From the NCBI RefSeq assembly GCF_022179765.1, contig NZ_BPRE01000007.1:248001-312000 (forward strand): 64,000 bases of DNA. The letters are read 5' to 3'. Below, piece after piece: positions 1-7,291 of the stretch. The notes beneath the pieces are model-generated. The model was given only the letters and a program-made list of their open reading frames with translations. It was not told the DNA's origin and ran no database searches. Position 1 is the first letter of the stretch, and each line of letters opens with the position of its first letter. Source of the DNA: Methylorubrum suomiense. GTDB taxonomy: Bacteria; Pseudomonadota; Alphaproteobacteria; Rhizobiales; Beijerinckiaceae. A program made the position numbers and the translations under genes.

Positions 1-2
1 CC

Positions 3-74
3 GGCCTGTCTCAGCAATCCGAACACCTGCGTACCGAGGTTCAGCGCTTCCTCGACACGGTCCGCGCGGCCTGA
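3..74 (+). CDS. C-terminal tail of a methyl-accepting chemotaxis protein (partial)
   Basis: The window opens inside a reading frame that ends at the TGA at 72-74. The visible 23 residues are GLSQQSEHLRTEVQRFL followed by DTVRAA. This pattern of a spaced heptad helix, then FL, then VRAA is the usual extreme C-terminus of alphaproteobacterial methyl-accepting chemotaxis proteins. Only the tail is visible, so ligand and topology cannot be stated. The gene runs convergently towards the mmcB-like gene. The assignment rests on a short stretch and could be wrong for another coiled-coil protein. Confidence 0.5.
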   Translation, partial: GLSQQSEHLRTEVQRFLDTVRAA

Positions 75-108
75 GGCGCCCCATAAGCGTGACCGCATCG
101 AATCGATC

Positions 109-609
109 TCAGAGCGCGCCCTCGCGGATCGCTCCGGGATCGGCCAAAGCGTGCAGCAATCCGGCGGCGAGATGGGCGAAGCGCAGGGTCACGGCCTTGC
201 GTCGCGGTCCACTCAGGGGATGATCCGGGGGCGCACGCAGGATCGCAGCGCCGAAGGCATCGGCGACGATGAGGCCGCAATCCTCCGGGATAAGGCTTTC
301 GGGTACGCTCTCGGGAATCGCGAAGTAGAACCGATCGCAGTAATCGCGGTAATCCGGCCATTTCCGGTCCGCACGGAAATCGGCCACGCTCGACTTGATC
401 TCGACGATGGTGAGCTTTCCCGCTCCGCACAGGGCGATCACGTCGGCCCGACGCCCATTGGCGAGAGAGAATTCCGGCAAGGTTACGCAGCCCATTTCGG
501 CAAACAGGCGACGGACCCCGCGCTGGATGTTGAGCGCCGTCGGCGATTGCCGCCGATCGGGCGGGAGAACCACGTGCGCGAGGGCGGGCGACGCGAGGGC
601 TGTGGACAT
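109..609 (-). CDS. mmcB: MmcB family DNA repair protein
   Basis: A 166-residue protein whose centre reads as a restriction-endonuclease-like fold: RADVIAL, then LTIVEIKSS, then ADRKWPDY and CDRFYFA. The D...E-x-K arrangement (D in RADV, E and K in VEIKSS) matches the PD-(D/E)xK nuclease layout typical of MmcB, a small DNA-damage-associated family common in alphaproteobacteria. The length is usual for the family. No strong ribosome binding site is visible before the ATG at 609, so a slightly different start is possible. It stands alone; the neighbour at 782 lies 172 bases upstream on the same strand. Nuclease activity is inferred from the motif only. Confidence 0.8.
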   Translation of the reverse strand: MSTALASPALAHVVLPPDRRQSPTALNIQRGVRRLFAEMGCVTLPEFSLANGRRADVIALCGAGKLTIVEIKSSVADFRADRKWPDYRDYCDRFYFAIPESVPESLIPEDCGLIVADAFGAAILRAPPDHPLSGPRRKAVTLRFAHLAAGLLHALADPGAIREGAL

Positions 610-781
610 GGCGGGGCGATGGCTTGCGGGTGAGGCCGAATCGTGACCGGCCTATCCTGGCAGGCGCCAGCCGCCGCTGTCACCTGCGGCAATGTTTCAG
701 GCTTCTGATGCGGGTCGCTCCCGCGCTTCCGGGTTGGGCCCGGGGGGACGCTACGCATCCACCGGTAATTTCCGACCACGC

Positions 782-1558
782 TCATCCGAGGGCCGCGCGG
801 ATCGCATCGAACCCGTCGCTCAGCGCCGCCGGGCCCGGTTGGAGGATCAGCGGCGACTTGATCTCATAGATACGCCCGGCCGCCACCGCGGGGATGTCGT
901 GCCAGCCCGGCCGCGCGCGGATGCGCTCGATATTGACGCGCTTTCCGCACCAAGAGGCGAGAATCACGTCGGGTGCCGCGGCGATCACCTGCTCCGACGT
1001 GACGATGCGGTCCTTGGCGGCTTGGGCCCGGCTCAGATCCGGAAAGACGTCGCAGCCGCCCGCATGTCCGATCAGATCGGAGACCCAGCCGATGCCGGAG
1101 ATCATCGGCTCGTCCCATTCCTCGAAATAGACCTTAAGGCGTGGCCGTTCGGCTTCTGCCGCAGCGGCGTCCCTCAGACGCGCTTCGTAGGAGCGGGCCA
1201 GGGCGTCGGCCCGCTCCGCGGCGCCGACGAGGGCGCCCAGCGTGCGGATCATCGCGAGGCAGCCGGCCACGTCGCGCTGGTTGAAGAGGTGAACGGCGAT
1301 CCCCGCACGGGCGAGGTCGGCGGCGATCCCGGCCTGGAGGTCGGAAAAGGCGAGGACGAGGTCTGGGTCGAGGGCGAGGATCTTCGGGATGTCCGCGCTC
1401 GTGAAAGCCGAGACGCGCGGTTTCTCCTTGCGCACCCGCGGAGGGCGCACCGCGTAGCCCGAGACGCCGACGATGCGATGCTCCTCGCCGAGCAGATACA
1501 GCGTCTCGACGGTCTCCTCCGTCAGGCAGACGATCCGTTCGGGCGGGAAGCGGCGCAT
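782..1558 (-). CDS. Cobalamin-binding-like protein (BtuF/PBP-type fold) without signal peptide
   Basis: A 258-residue protein with the helical-backbone periplasmic binding protein fold of BtuF/FhuD-type solute receptors. It contains ERIVCLTEETVETLYLLG at the N-terminus, ILALDPDLVLAFSDLQ in the first lobe and APDVILASWCGKRV in the second. The protein starts directly in the first beta strand with no hydrophobic leader, so it is probably cytoplasmic, or the true start is elsewhere. The start lies one base after the stop of the upstream dedA gene, so both are likely co-transcribed. No permease or ATPase gene is adjacent. Ligand (corrinoid or metal chelate) is inferred from family only. Confidence 0.65.
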   Translation of the reverse strand: MRRFPPERIVCLTEETVETLYLLGEEHRIVGVSGYAVRPPRVRKEKPRVSAFTSADIPKILALDPDLVLAFSDLQAGIAADLARAGIAVHLFNQRDVAGCLAMIRTLGALVGAAERADALARSYEARLRDAAAAEAERPRLKVYFEEWDEPMISGIGWVSDLIGHAGGCDVFPDLSRAQAAKDRIVTSEQVIAAAPDVILASWCGKRVNIERIRARPGWHDIPAVAAGRIYEIKSPLILQPGPAALSDGFDAIRAALG

Positions 1559-1559
1559 C

Positions 1560-2081
1560 TCAATGCTTGAACCATGTCAGCAAACCGGCTCCGGGGGCCA
1601 GCATCAGGAAGGCCCAGACGAAGGCCGATAGCCAGTTTGCGACCTGAAACGGGATGCGATTGACCCCGAAGGAGCCCGCCACCAGCGGCACTACTGCGCG
1701 GGCCGGACCGATGAAGCGCCCGATCGCCACTGCGCCCGCACCCCAGCGTCGGAGGAAATCCTCGGCCTTGTCGGTCATCTCAGGATAGCGCTTCATCGGC
1801 CAGACCCGCTTCACGTCGTCCTTGAAGTAATGGCCAACCTCGTAGGACACCCAATCGCCGATGCCGGCGCCGATGCCGGCCCCGATCACCATGGGCCAGA
1901 ACGGCAGGTCGCTCGATCCGATCAGCGCGCCGATGGCGAGCAGGATGAAGGTGGCGGGTACGAGCAGCGACAGGAACGCCAGCGACTCGCAGAAGGCGAT
2001 GACCGCCGTCACGACCGGTGCCCAGGCCTTGTGGGTCTCCACGAAGGTGAGCACCGTCTGCTTGATCGTCTCGAAGTCCAT
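1560..2081 (-). CDS. DedA family membrane protein
   Basis: A 173-residue integral membrane protein of the DedA/SNARE-associated family. Members take part in membrane lipid (undecaprenyl or phospholipid) translocation and envelope homeostasis. The N-terminal hydrophobic stretch FCESLAFLSLLVPATFILLA carries the conserved acidic residue. GDWVSYEVG and the signature GRFIGPARAVVPLVAG (about residues 121-137) are typical of the family. A good purine-rich binding site (GGAGACGG) precedes the ATG at 2081. The protein is shorter than E. coli DedA (219 aa) but close to the YohD-type length. It is divergent from pdxY and upstream of the BtuF-like gene. Confidence 0.88.
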   Translation of the reverse strand: MDFETIKQTVLTFVETHKAWAPVVTAVIAFCESLAFLSLLVPATFILLAIGALIGSSDLPFWPMVIGAGIGAGIGDWVSYEVGHYFKDDVKRVWPMKRYPEMTDKAEDFLRRWGAGAVAIGRFIGPARAVVPLVAGSFGVNRIPFQVANWLSAFVWAFLMLAPGAGLLTWFKH

Positions 2082-2213
2082 GCCGTCTCCGGTGCCTCAG
2101 GGCGTCCCTTGTCCGGTCCGCAACGCGGCAGCAAGGGCACGGGATGCACCGGAGGGCCAATCGGGTTACGAACGCAGTGGACGCCGTAACCCGGAGCGCC
2201 GAGAACGCCCTGC

Positions 2214-3065
2214 ATGAAGGTTCTGTCGATCCAGTCGCACGTTGCCTACGGCCATGTCGGCAACGCCTCCGCGGTGTTCCCGATGCAGCGGCTCGGGGTG
2301 GAGGTCTGGCCGGTGCACACCGTGCAGTTCTCCAACCATACCGGCTACGGGGCTTGGCGCGGTCGGGTGTTCGATGGACCGGCGGTCGAGGAGGTGATCC
2401 AGGGCGTGGCCGAACGCGGCGCGCTGAAGCACTGTGACGCGGTGCTGTCCGGCTATATGGGATCGGCCGATATCGGCACGGCGATCCTGCGGGCGGTCGC
2501 CGCCGTCAGGGCGGCCAATCGCGAGGCGATCTATTGCTGCGATCCGGTGATCGGTGACACCTATTCCGGGGTCTATGTTCGCCCGGGCATCGCCGATTTC
2601 ATGCGGAGCCAAGCGGTACCGGCGGCCGACATCCTCACACCCAACCAGTTCGAGCTCGATCTCATCGCCGGGCGACCGACCGATACGCTGGCCGCCGCCA
2701 AGGCGGCTGTGAATGCCGTCCAGGCTTTGGGCCCGAGGGTCGTGCTGGTCACCTCGCTGACCACCGCCGAGACGCCGCCGGAGACCATCGACATGATGGC
2801 GGGCGAAGGCGGGGCATTCTGGCGGGTGCGGACTCCGCGCCTCGATCTGAAGGCGGTCTCGGGCGCGGGCGACGCGGTCGCCGCGCTCTATCTCGTGCAT
2901 TACTGGCGCACACGCTCGGCGGCTCTGGCCCTCGGCATGGCGGCGGCGTCGATCCACGGTCTCCTGCGCCGCACGGCGGAGGCGGGCGCGGAGGAGTTGC
3001 TGACGGTGGAGGCGCAGGACGAGTTCGTGGCGCCGACGAGCGCCTTCCCGGTCGAAGCCGTTTGA
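2214..3065 (+). CDS. pdxY: Pyridoxal kinase
   Basis: A 283-residue ribokinase-superfamily enzyme that phosphorylates pyridoxal to pyridoxal 5'-phosphate in the B6 salvage pathway. The N-terminus MKVLSIQSHVAYGHVGN and the following VWPVHTVQFSNHTGYG are diagnostic for PdxY/PdxK. Further matches are CDPVIGDTYSGVYV (cation and phosphate region), ILTPNQFELDLI and the anion-hole motif SGAGDAVAALYL near residue 219. The length agrees with PdxY (about 287 aa). The next gene, a PhzF homologue, begins 17 bases after the stop and is probably co-transcribed. Confidence 0.93.
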   Translation: MKVLSIQSHVAYGHVGNASAVFPMQRLGVEVWPVHTVQFSNHTGYGAWRGRVFDGPAVEEVIQGVAERGALKHCDAVLSGYMGSADIGTAILRAVAAVRAANREAIYCCDPVIGDTYSGVYVRPGIADFMRSQAVPAADILTPNQFELDLIAGRPTDTLAAAKAAVNAVQALGPRVVLVTSLTTAETPPETIDMMAGEGGAFWRVRTPRLDLKAVSGAGDAVAALYLVHYWRTRSAALALGMAAASIHGLLRRTAEAGAEELLTVEAQDEFVAPTSAFPVEAV

Positions 3066-3082
3066 GGACGAGGACATTCCGG

Positions 3083-4009
3083 ATGCCCAAACGCCGCTAC
3101 GCCATCCTCGACGTGTTCACCGGCACGCCGCTTGCCGGAAACCCGCTGGCGGTGGTGCTGGACTCCGATGGATTGGATGAGGCGACGATGCAGTCCATCG
3201 CCCGCGAGTTCAATTTGTCCGAGACGGTGTTCGTCTCCGCTCCCGCGGAGGGGCGCCACAGGGCGGCGTTGCGGATCTTCACGCCGGCCCGCGAACTCCC
3301 CTTCGCCGGTCATCCGACCGTCGGGACGGCTTTGCTCCTCGCTCTGCGCGACCGTTCCGAGCGGGCCGAGGTCGAGGCGGCGGACGCCGTAGCGTTCGGT
3401 CTCGAAGAGCGCATCGGCACCGTTTCCTGCGTGGTCGAGGCGGATGCGGATGGGCGCTCCGGCCGCGCGCGCTTCAAGCTGCCGGTTCTGCCGACCTATC
3501 TCGGCGAGGCTCCCAAGGCGGAGGCGCTGGCCGCTGCGCTTGGCTTGAGTCACTCGGAGATCGGCTTCCATCGACATCATCCCAGCCGCCACTCCGCGGG
3601 GCCCGCTTTCGCCTTCGTTCCCCTGGCAAGCCGTGACGCTCTCGACCGGGCACGGATCGACGAAGCCGGTCTTGCCCGGCTTTTTAGGAGGGAGGCGGAC
3701 GCGCTCTATCTCTACGCTCTCGATCCCGAGGGCATCGGCCATCAGTATCAGGCGCGGATGTTCGCTCCGCGGCTCGGCGTGCGCGAGGATCCGGCCACGG
3801 GCAGCGCCGCGGCGGCCTTCGCCAGCGTGCTGATGCAATTCGAGCCCTTGGGTGACGGGACCCACGACGTGCTCATCCGCCAGGGCATCGCCATGGGTCG
3901 CCCGAGCGCGATCGCGCTTCAACTCGTCATCACCGAGGGCGCTTTGCGCTCGGCCGAGATCGGTGGCGCCGCGGTTCTGATCGCCGAGGGAACATTGCAT
4001 GTCGATTGA
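3083..4009 (+). CDS. PhzF family isomerase/epimerase-like protein
   Basis: A 308-residue protein of the PhzF phenazine-biosynthesis-like fold, related to diaminopimelate epimerase. The N-terminus has DVFTGTPLAGNPLAVVLD, the catalytic glutamate lies in FNLSETVFV, and AGHPTVGTA and the C-terminal GVREDPATGSAAAAF complete the active-site set. The start is the ATG at 3083, which follows a GAGG-type binding site; an in-frame TTG at 3062 overlaps the pdxY stop and is less likely. No phenazine genes are near, so it is a stand-alone member of unknown substrate. It overlaps the next gene by 11 bases. Confidence 0.88.
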   Translation: MPKRRYAILDVFTGTPLAGNPLAVVLDSDGLDEATMQSIAREFNLSETVFVSAPAEGRHRAALRIFTPARELPFAGHPTVGTALLLALRDRSERAEVEAADAVAFGLEERIGTVSCVVEADADGRSGRARFKLPVLPTYLGEAPKAEALAAALGLSHSEIGFHRHHPSRHSAGPAFAFVPLASRDALDRARIDEAGLARLFRREADALYLYALDPEGIGHQYQARMFAPRLGVREDPATGSAAAAFASVLMQFEPLGDGTHDVLIRQGIAMGRPSAIALQLVITEGALRSAEIGGAAVLIAEGTLHVD

Positions 4010-4730
4010 CGGGTCGAGCCTGCCGGCTCCCGGCTTTACCCTGACGCCGTTGACGCGCATCGCCGCTCGTCTCGTACCCTACGAATGGGTCTGGGCCAGG
4101 GACAACGAGGCGTCGATCGAGCGGAATTGGCAACGCCGTTTGGAAGCCACGCCGGAGCTGTTCGACGGCCCGGTCTACTTGGCGAGCGGCTGCGCCATCG
4201 AGGACGGTGCCTGCGAGGCAGCGTTCTTCGAGGTGCGGTACTCGCGCTTCATCGCCTTTCGCGATGCGGGCGTGCCGGATGCGCTCGTCGCCAACGCCTT
4301 TGCCGCGATCGTGCCGCTCAGCGCCGATGGCGCGGTGGTGCTCGGCGTGATGGGCGCGCAGACCGCCAATGCCGGTCAGATCTACTTCCCCTGCGGCACG
4401 CCCGATCCGGGCGATCGGCGCGACGACGATACGGTCGATCTGGCCGGCAGCGCCGAGCGCGAGTTCTTGGAGGAGACGGGCCTTTCGTTGCCCGAGGACG
4501 CGGCCGGAGACTGGGTTCTCCTGCGGGGCGACGGACAACTCGCCTTCCTGCGCCCGGTACGGTTCGACCTCGATGCCGAATCGCTGAAGGCCCGCATCGA
4601 CGCCCATCGCGGCGAGGAGGCGGAGCCGGAACTCGCCCACAGCGTCATCGCCCGCTCCCGCGCCGATATCGACGCCGCGCGAATGCCCGGCTTCGTTCAG
4701 GCCTATCTGGCGAGCGTGTTTCCGGACTGA
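3999..4730 (+). CDS. NUDIX hydrolase
   Basis: A 243-residue protein with a NUDIX box in its C-terminal half: GTPDPGDRRDDD, then the helix AEREFLEETGLSL, which supplies the REx2EE metal-binding core at about residues 150-160. The family hydrolyses nucleoside diphosphates linked to another moiety. The N-terminal 100 residues (APGFTLTPLTRIAARLVPYEWVWARDN onward) contain no other motif that I recognise. The gene starts inside the end of the phzF-like gene, so pdxY, the phzF-like gene and this gene probably form one transcript. Substrate unknown. Confidence 0.8.
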   Translation: MSIDGSSLPAPGFTLTPLTRIAARLVPYEWVWARDNEASIERNWQRRLEATPELFDGPVYLASGCAIEDGACEAAFFEVRYSRFIAFRDAGVPDALVANAFAAIVPLSADGAVVLGVMGAQTANAGQIYFPCGTPDPGDRRDDDTVDLAGSAEREFLEETGLSLPEDAAGDWVLLRGDGQLAFLRPVRFDLDAESLKARIDAHRGEEAEPELAHSVIARSRADIDAARMPGFVQAYLASVFPD

Positions 4731-4798
4731 GAGAGGACCGAGTCGGAACCCGGCTTCCTTTCGCTCCTACCCGGAGGGTTTGCGCCGGGGGCGGAGAC

Positions 4799-5128
4799 TT
4801 ACCGGTACCCGTAGCGCGCCTTGGCCGCGGCGTGCAGGCGCAAGGCCTCGGCGTCGCGTCCGGCGGCGCAGGCATCGGCCGCCTTGCCGAGATCGGCACC
4901 GAAGCGCTTGCCGACCGCCTCCGACAGATCGCCGGTCTGCACGTCGCCGGCGACGATGGATTGGGTGCGGGCGATGGTCGGGGCACAACCGGCGCCCGGC
5001 GCCAGATCGGCGATCACCGGTGCCGGGGCGGCGGCCACCGCCGCAATCGGCGGCGGCGCGCTCGACTGGCAAGCGCCGAGCGACAGACCGAGGCCGGCGA
5101 GGAGAGCGGCGGAGCGAGGCAGGGTCAA
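4799..5128 (-). CDS. Small putative lipoprotein, unknown function
   Basis: A short exported protein, 109 residues if translation starts at the TTG at 5128, which has a purine-rich GGGAGA nine bases upstream. From this start the protein begins with a classical lipoprotein signal ending in the lipobox LGAC, followed by Ser-Ser-Ala-Pro. The mature part is Ala/Pro rich, then carries two Cys residues (GAGCAPTI and AADACAAG) about 40 residues apart that could form a disulfide. An ATG further upstream at 5215 would place the signal internally and is less likely. No family recognised. Confidence 0.55.
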   Translation of the reverse strand: MTLPRSAALLAGLGLSLGACQSSAPPPIAAVAAAPAPVIADLAPGAGCAPTIARTQSIVAGDVQTGDLSEAVGKRFGADLGKAADACAAGRDAEALRLHAAAKARYGYR

Positions 5129-5234
5129 GGCGTGTCTCCCTTCGGGGGCGGCGCGTTCGAGAAAGGCCAAGCTTTCGTCGAGCGAACTTGTGCGGTGCTC
5201 GAAGAGACGGGTCAATCGCTCGGCGCGGCTGTGC

Positions 5235-5263
5235 TTGTCACACTCCCCACCAATCGATACACA
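5235..5263 (+). promoter_or_regulatory. Candidate promoter for the leuA leader transcript
   Basis: TTGTCA at 5235-5240 and TACACA at 5258-5263 are separated by 17 bases, a reasonable sigma-70-type pair. The predicted start near 5270 would give a transcript leader of about 50 bases before the leader-peptide GTG at 5320. This was called by eye and has no independent support. Confidence 0.35.
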
Positions 5264-5319
5264 CGCGAACCCTGGTCGCGGGCGGTCTGCCGGCGAGTCA
5301 GCCCCTGAGGAGAGAGAGC

Positions 5320-5421
5320 GTGGCCCCTGGCCGCTCCGCGCAGACGAGTGACGGCGCCGCTTCCGCGGCCGTATCGTCGCGCGCGCTCATCCTCGTCGGC
5401 CTGCTTCTTAGCCGCCCCTGA
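5320..5421 (+). CDS. leuA leader peptide (Leu/Ile/Val-rich, attenuator type)
   Basis: A 33-codon reading frame starts with GTG at 5320, directly after the purine-rich GAGGAGAGAGAG (5307-5318). It ends with A-L-I-L-V-G-L-L-L-S-R-P and a TGA at 5419-5421. Seven of the last eleven residues are Leu, Ile or Val, including three consecutive Leu codons at 5401-5409. This is the composition expected for a leader peptide that senses charged leucine tRNA. It lies 115 bases before leuA, and its stop codon is inside the hairpin at 5415-5457. Role inferred from position and composition; translation is not proven. Confidence 0.7.
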   Translation: MAPGRSAQTSDGAASAAVSSRALILVGLLLSRP

Positions 5422-5457
5422 GGGCCGTCCGGGCGTGGGCGCCTGGGCTCTCAGGGG
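5415..5457 (+). promoter_or_regulatory. Leader hairpin overlapping the leader-peptide stop codon
   Basis: CCCCTGAG at 5415-5422 is the exact reverse complement of CTCAGGGG at 5450-5457. The stem continues inward for four more pairs (one G-U), giving about 12 pairs. The leader-peptide stop lies in its 5' arm. A second copy of CCCCTGAG occurs at 5302-5309, just before the leader-peptide binding site, and could compete for the same 3' arm. No run of T follows, so it is not a standard intrinsic terminator; it may act as an anti- or pre-terminator, or with Rho. Confidence 0.6.
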
Positions 5458-5536
5458 ATGCCGCGCCAACCCGGATACAGGCTTTTCCGGCGCCGCTCCT
5501 CACGAGGTCGAGCGCGCCGACCGCGAGGACAGACCC

Positions 5537-7093
5537 ATGACGAACACCACCCCGAAGGACCGCGTCGTCATCTTCGACACGACGCTGCGCGACGGCGAGC
5601 AATGCCCCGGCGCCACCATGACCCTCGACGAGAAGCTGGCCGTTGCCGAGCTCCTCGACGGGATGGGCGTCGACATCATCGAGGCAGGCTTCCCCATCGC
5701 GTCGAACGGGGATTTCGAGGCCGTCTCCGAGATCGCCCGGCGCACGAAGCGCGCCACCATCGCCGGGCTCGCCCGCGCGATCCCCGCCGACATCGCCCGC
5801 GCGGGCGAGGCGGTGCGCCATGCGCAGAACGGGCGCATCCATACCTTCGTCTCGACCTCGGCGATCCATCTCGCCCACCAGATGCGCAAGACGCAGGACG
5901 AGGTGATCGAGATCATCCTGAAGACCGTGGCCCAGGCCCGCGACCTCGTCGCGGACGTGGAATGGTCGGCCATGGACGCGACCCGGACCGACATCGACTA
6001 TCTCTGCCGCTGCGTCGAGGCGGCGATTCGCGCGGGCGCCACCACCATCAACCTCCCCGACACGGTGGGCTACGCGACCCCTCAGGAATACGGCGCGATG
6101 TTCCGCCAGGTGCGCGAGCGCGTGCCGAACGCCGACAAAGCGGTGTTCTCGGTGCATTGCCACAACGACCTGGGATTGGCGGTGGCGAACTCGCTGGCCG
6201 GATTGGAGGGCGGCGCGCGTCAGATCGAGTGCACGATCAACGGGATCGGTGAGCGGGCGGGCAACGCGGCTCTCGAAGAGATCGTGATGGCCATCCGCAC
6301 CCGGGGCGATGTGATGCCCTACGAGACCGCGATCGACACCACGATGCTGACGCGCGCCTCCAAGCTCGTCAGCCACGCGGCCAATTTCCCGGTCCAGTAC
6401 AACAAGGCCATCGTCGGCCGGAACGCCTTCGCCCATGAGAGCGGCATCCATCAGGACGGCATGCTCAAGCACGCCGAGACCTACGAGATCATGACGCCGG
6501 CCTCCGTCGGTCTGTCCAAGACCTCCCTGGTGATGGGCAAGCATTCGGGCCGGGCCGCGTTCAAATCGAAGCTGTCCGAACTCGGCATCTCGCTGTCCGA
6601 CAACCAGATGCAGGACGTGTTCGAGCGCTTCAAGGATCTGGCCGACCGGAAGAAGCACGTCTACGACGAGGACATCGAGGCGCTGGTGGATCAGAATCTC
6701 GCGACCGCGCATGACCGGATCCGGCTGGTCTCGCTCTCGGTGATCGCGGGCACCCGCGGGCCTCAGCGCGCCACGATGAAGATCGAGATGGACGGGCGCA
6801 CGTTCACCGAGGAGGCCGACGGCAATGGGCCGGTGGACGCGGTGTTCAACGCGATCCACGCCATGGTCCCGCACGACACGACCCTCGAGCTCTATCAGGT
6901 CCACGCCGTCACCGAGGGGACCGATGCACAGGCCGAGGTCTCGGTGCGGCTGAAGGCCGGCGAGCGCTCGGTGACGGCTCGCGGCGCGGATCCCGATACC
7001 CTGGTCGCTTCGGCAAAGGCCTATCTGTCGGCCCTCAACAAGCTCTCGGCGGCCTCCGTCCGGCTGCACGCGCAGCACGCCGCGGTGGTCTGA
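5537..7093 (+). CDS. leuA: 2-isopropylmalate synthase
   Basis: A 518-residue enzyme for the first committed step of leucine synthesis, joining acetyl-CoA and 2-oxoisovalerate. The HMGL-like TIM-barrel starts with FDTTLRDGEQCPGATM; the metal-binding HxH is in VFSVHCHNDLGLA, and GIGERAGNAALEE follows. The C-terminal third (from about residue 390) is the LeuA dimerisation and leucine-feedback domain. The ATG at 5537 gives the usual length and N-terminus; longer in-frame starts would run through the leader. It is preceded by a leader peptide and hairpin that suggest leucine-responsive attenuation. Confidence 0.97.
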   Translation: MTNTTPKDRVVIFDTTLRDGEQCPGATMTLDEKLAVAELLDGMGVDIIEAGFPIASNGDFEAVSEIARRTKRATIAGLARAIPADIARAGEAVRHAQNGRIHTFVSTSAIHLAHQMRKTQDEVIEIILKTVAQARDLVADVEWSAMDATRTDIDYLCRCVEAAIRAGATTINLPDTVGYATPQEYGAMFRQVRERVPNADKAVFSVHCHNDLGLAVANSLAGLEGGARQIECTINGIGERAGNAALEEIVMAIRTRGDVMPYETAIDTTMLTRASKLVSHAANFPVQYNKAIVGRNAFAHESGIHQDGMLKHAETYEIMTPASVGLSKTSLVMGKHSGRAAFKSKLSELGISLSDNQMQDVFERFKDLADRKKHVYDEDIEALVDQNLATAHDRIRLVSLSVIAGTRGPQRATMKIEMDGRTFTEEADGNGPVDAVFNAIHAMVPHDTTLELYQVHAVTEGTDAQAEVSVRLKAGERSVTARGADPDTLVASAKAYLSALNKLSAASVRLHAQHAAVV

Positions 7094-7120
7094 CACTAGC
7101 CGCGTTGTCCCACCCGAACC

Positions 7121-7233
7121 CCTCCTCCTGAGGTGCCCGCCTTTACGGGGCCTCGAAGGAGGGCTCCAGGGATCACGGCGGCTTCTGGAGCCCTCCTTCG
7201 AGGCTCCGCTTCGCTTCGCACCTCAGGATGAGG
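7121..7233. repeat. Dispersed palindromic repeat, copy 1
   Basis: Nested inverted repeat between leuA and ilvD. The inner arms at 7151-7168 and 7186-7203 are perfect 18-base complements. The outer arms at 7121-7136 and 7218-7233 match with one mismatch around the core CCTGAGGTGC/GCACCTCAGG. The same structure recurs at 48591-48701 in the formate dehydrogenase operon. It can form a very stable RNA or DNA cruciform. It lies 59 bases before the ilvD start codon and could act as a transcript stabiliser or partial terminator. Confidence 0.8.
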
Positions 7234-7291
7234 GCGTGTCTTGGAGGACCGGCCCATCGGCCGATCCGGCTGGAAAAGTCGATCAGCAAAA

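Noticed and set aside
5408..7096. A 562-codon minus-strand frame opposite leuA
   Set aside because: A shadow of the leuA codon bias; leuA is unambiguous on the plus strand.
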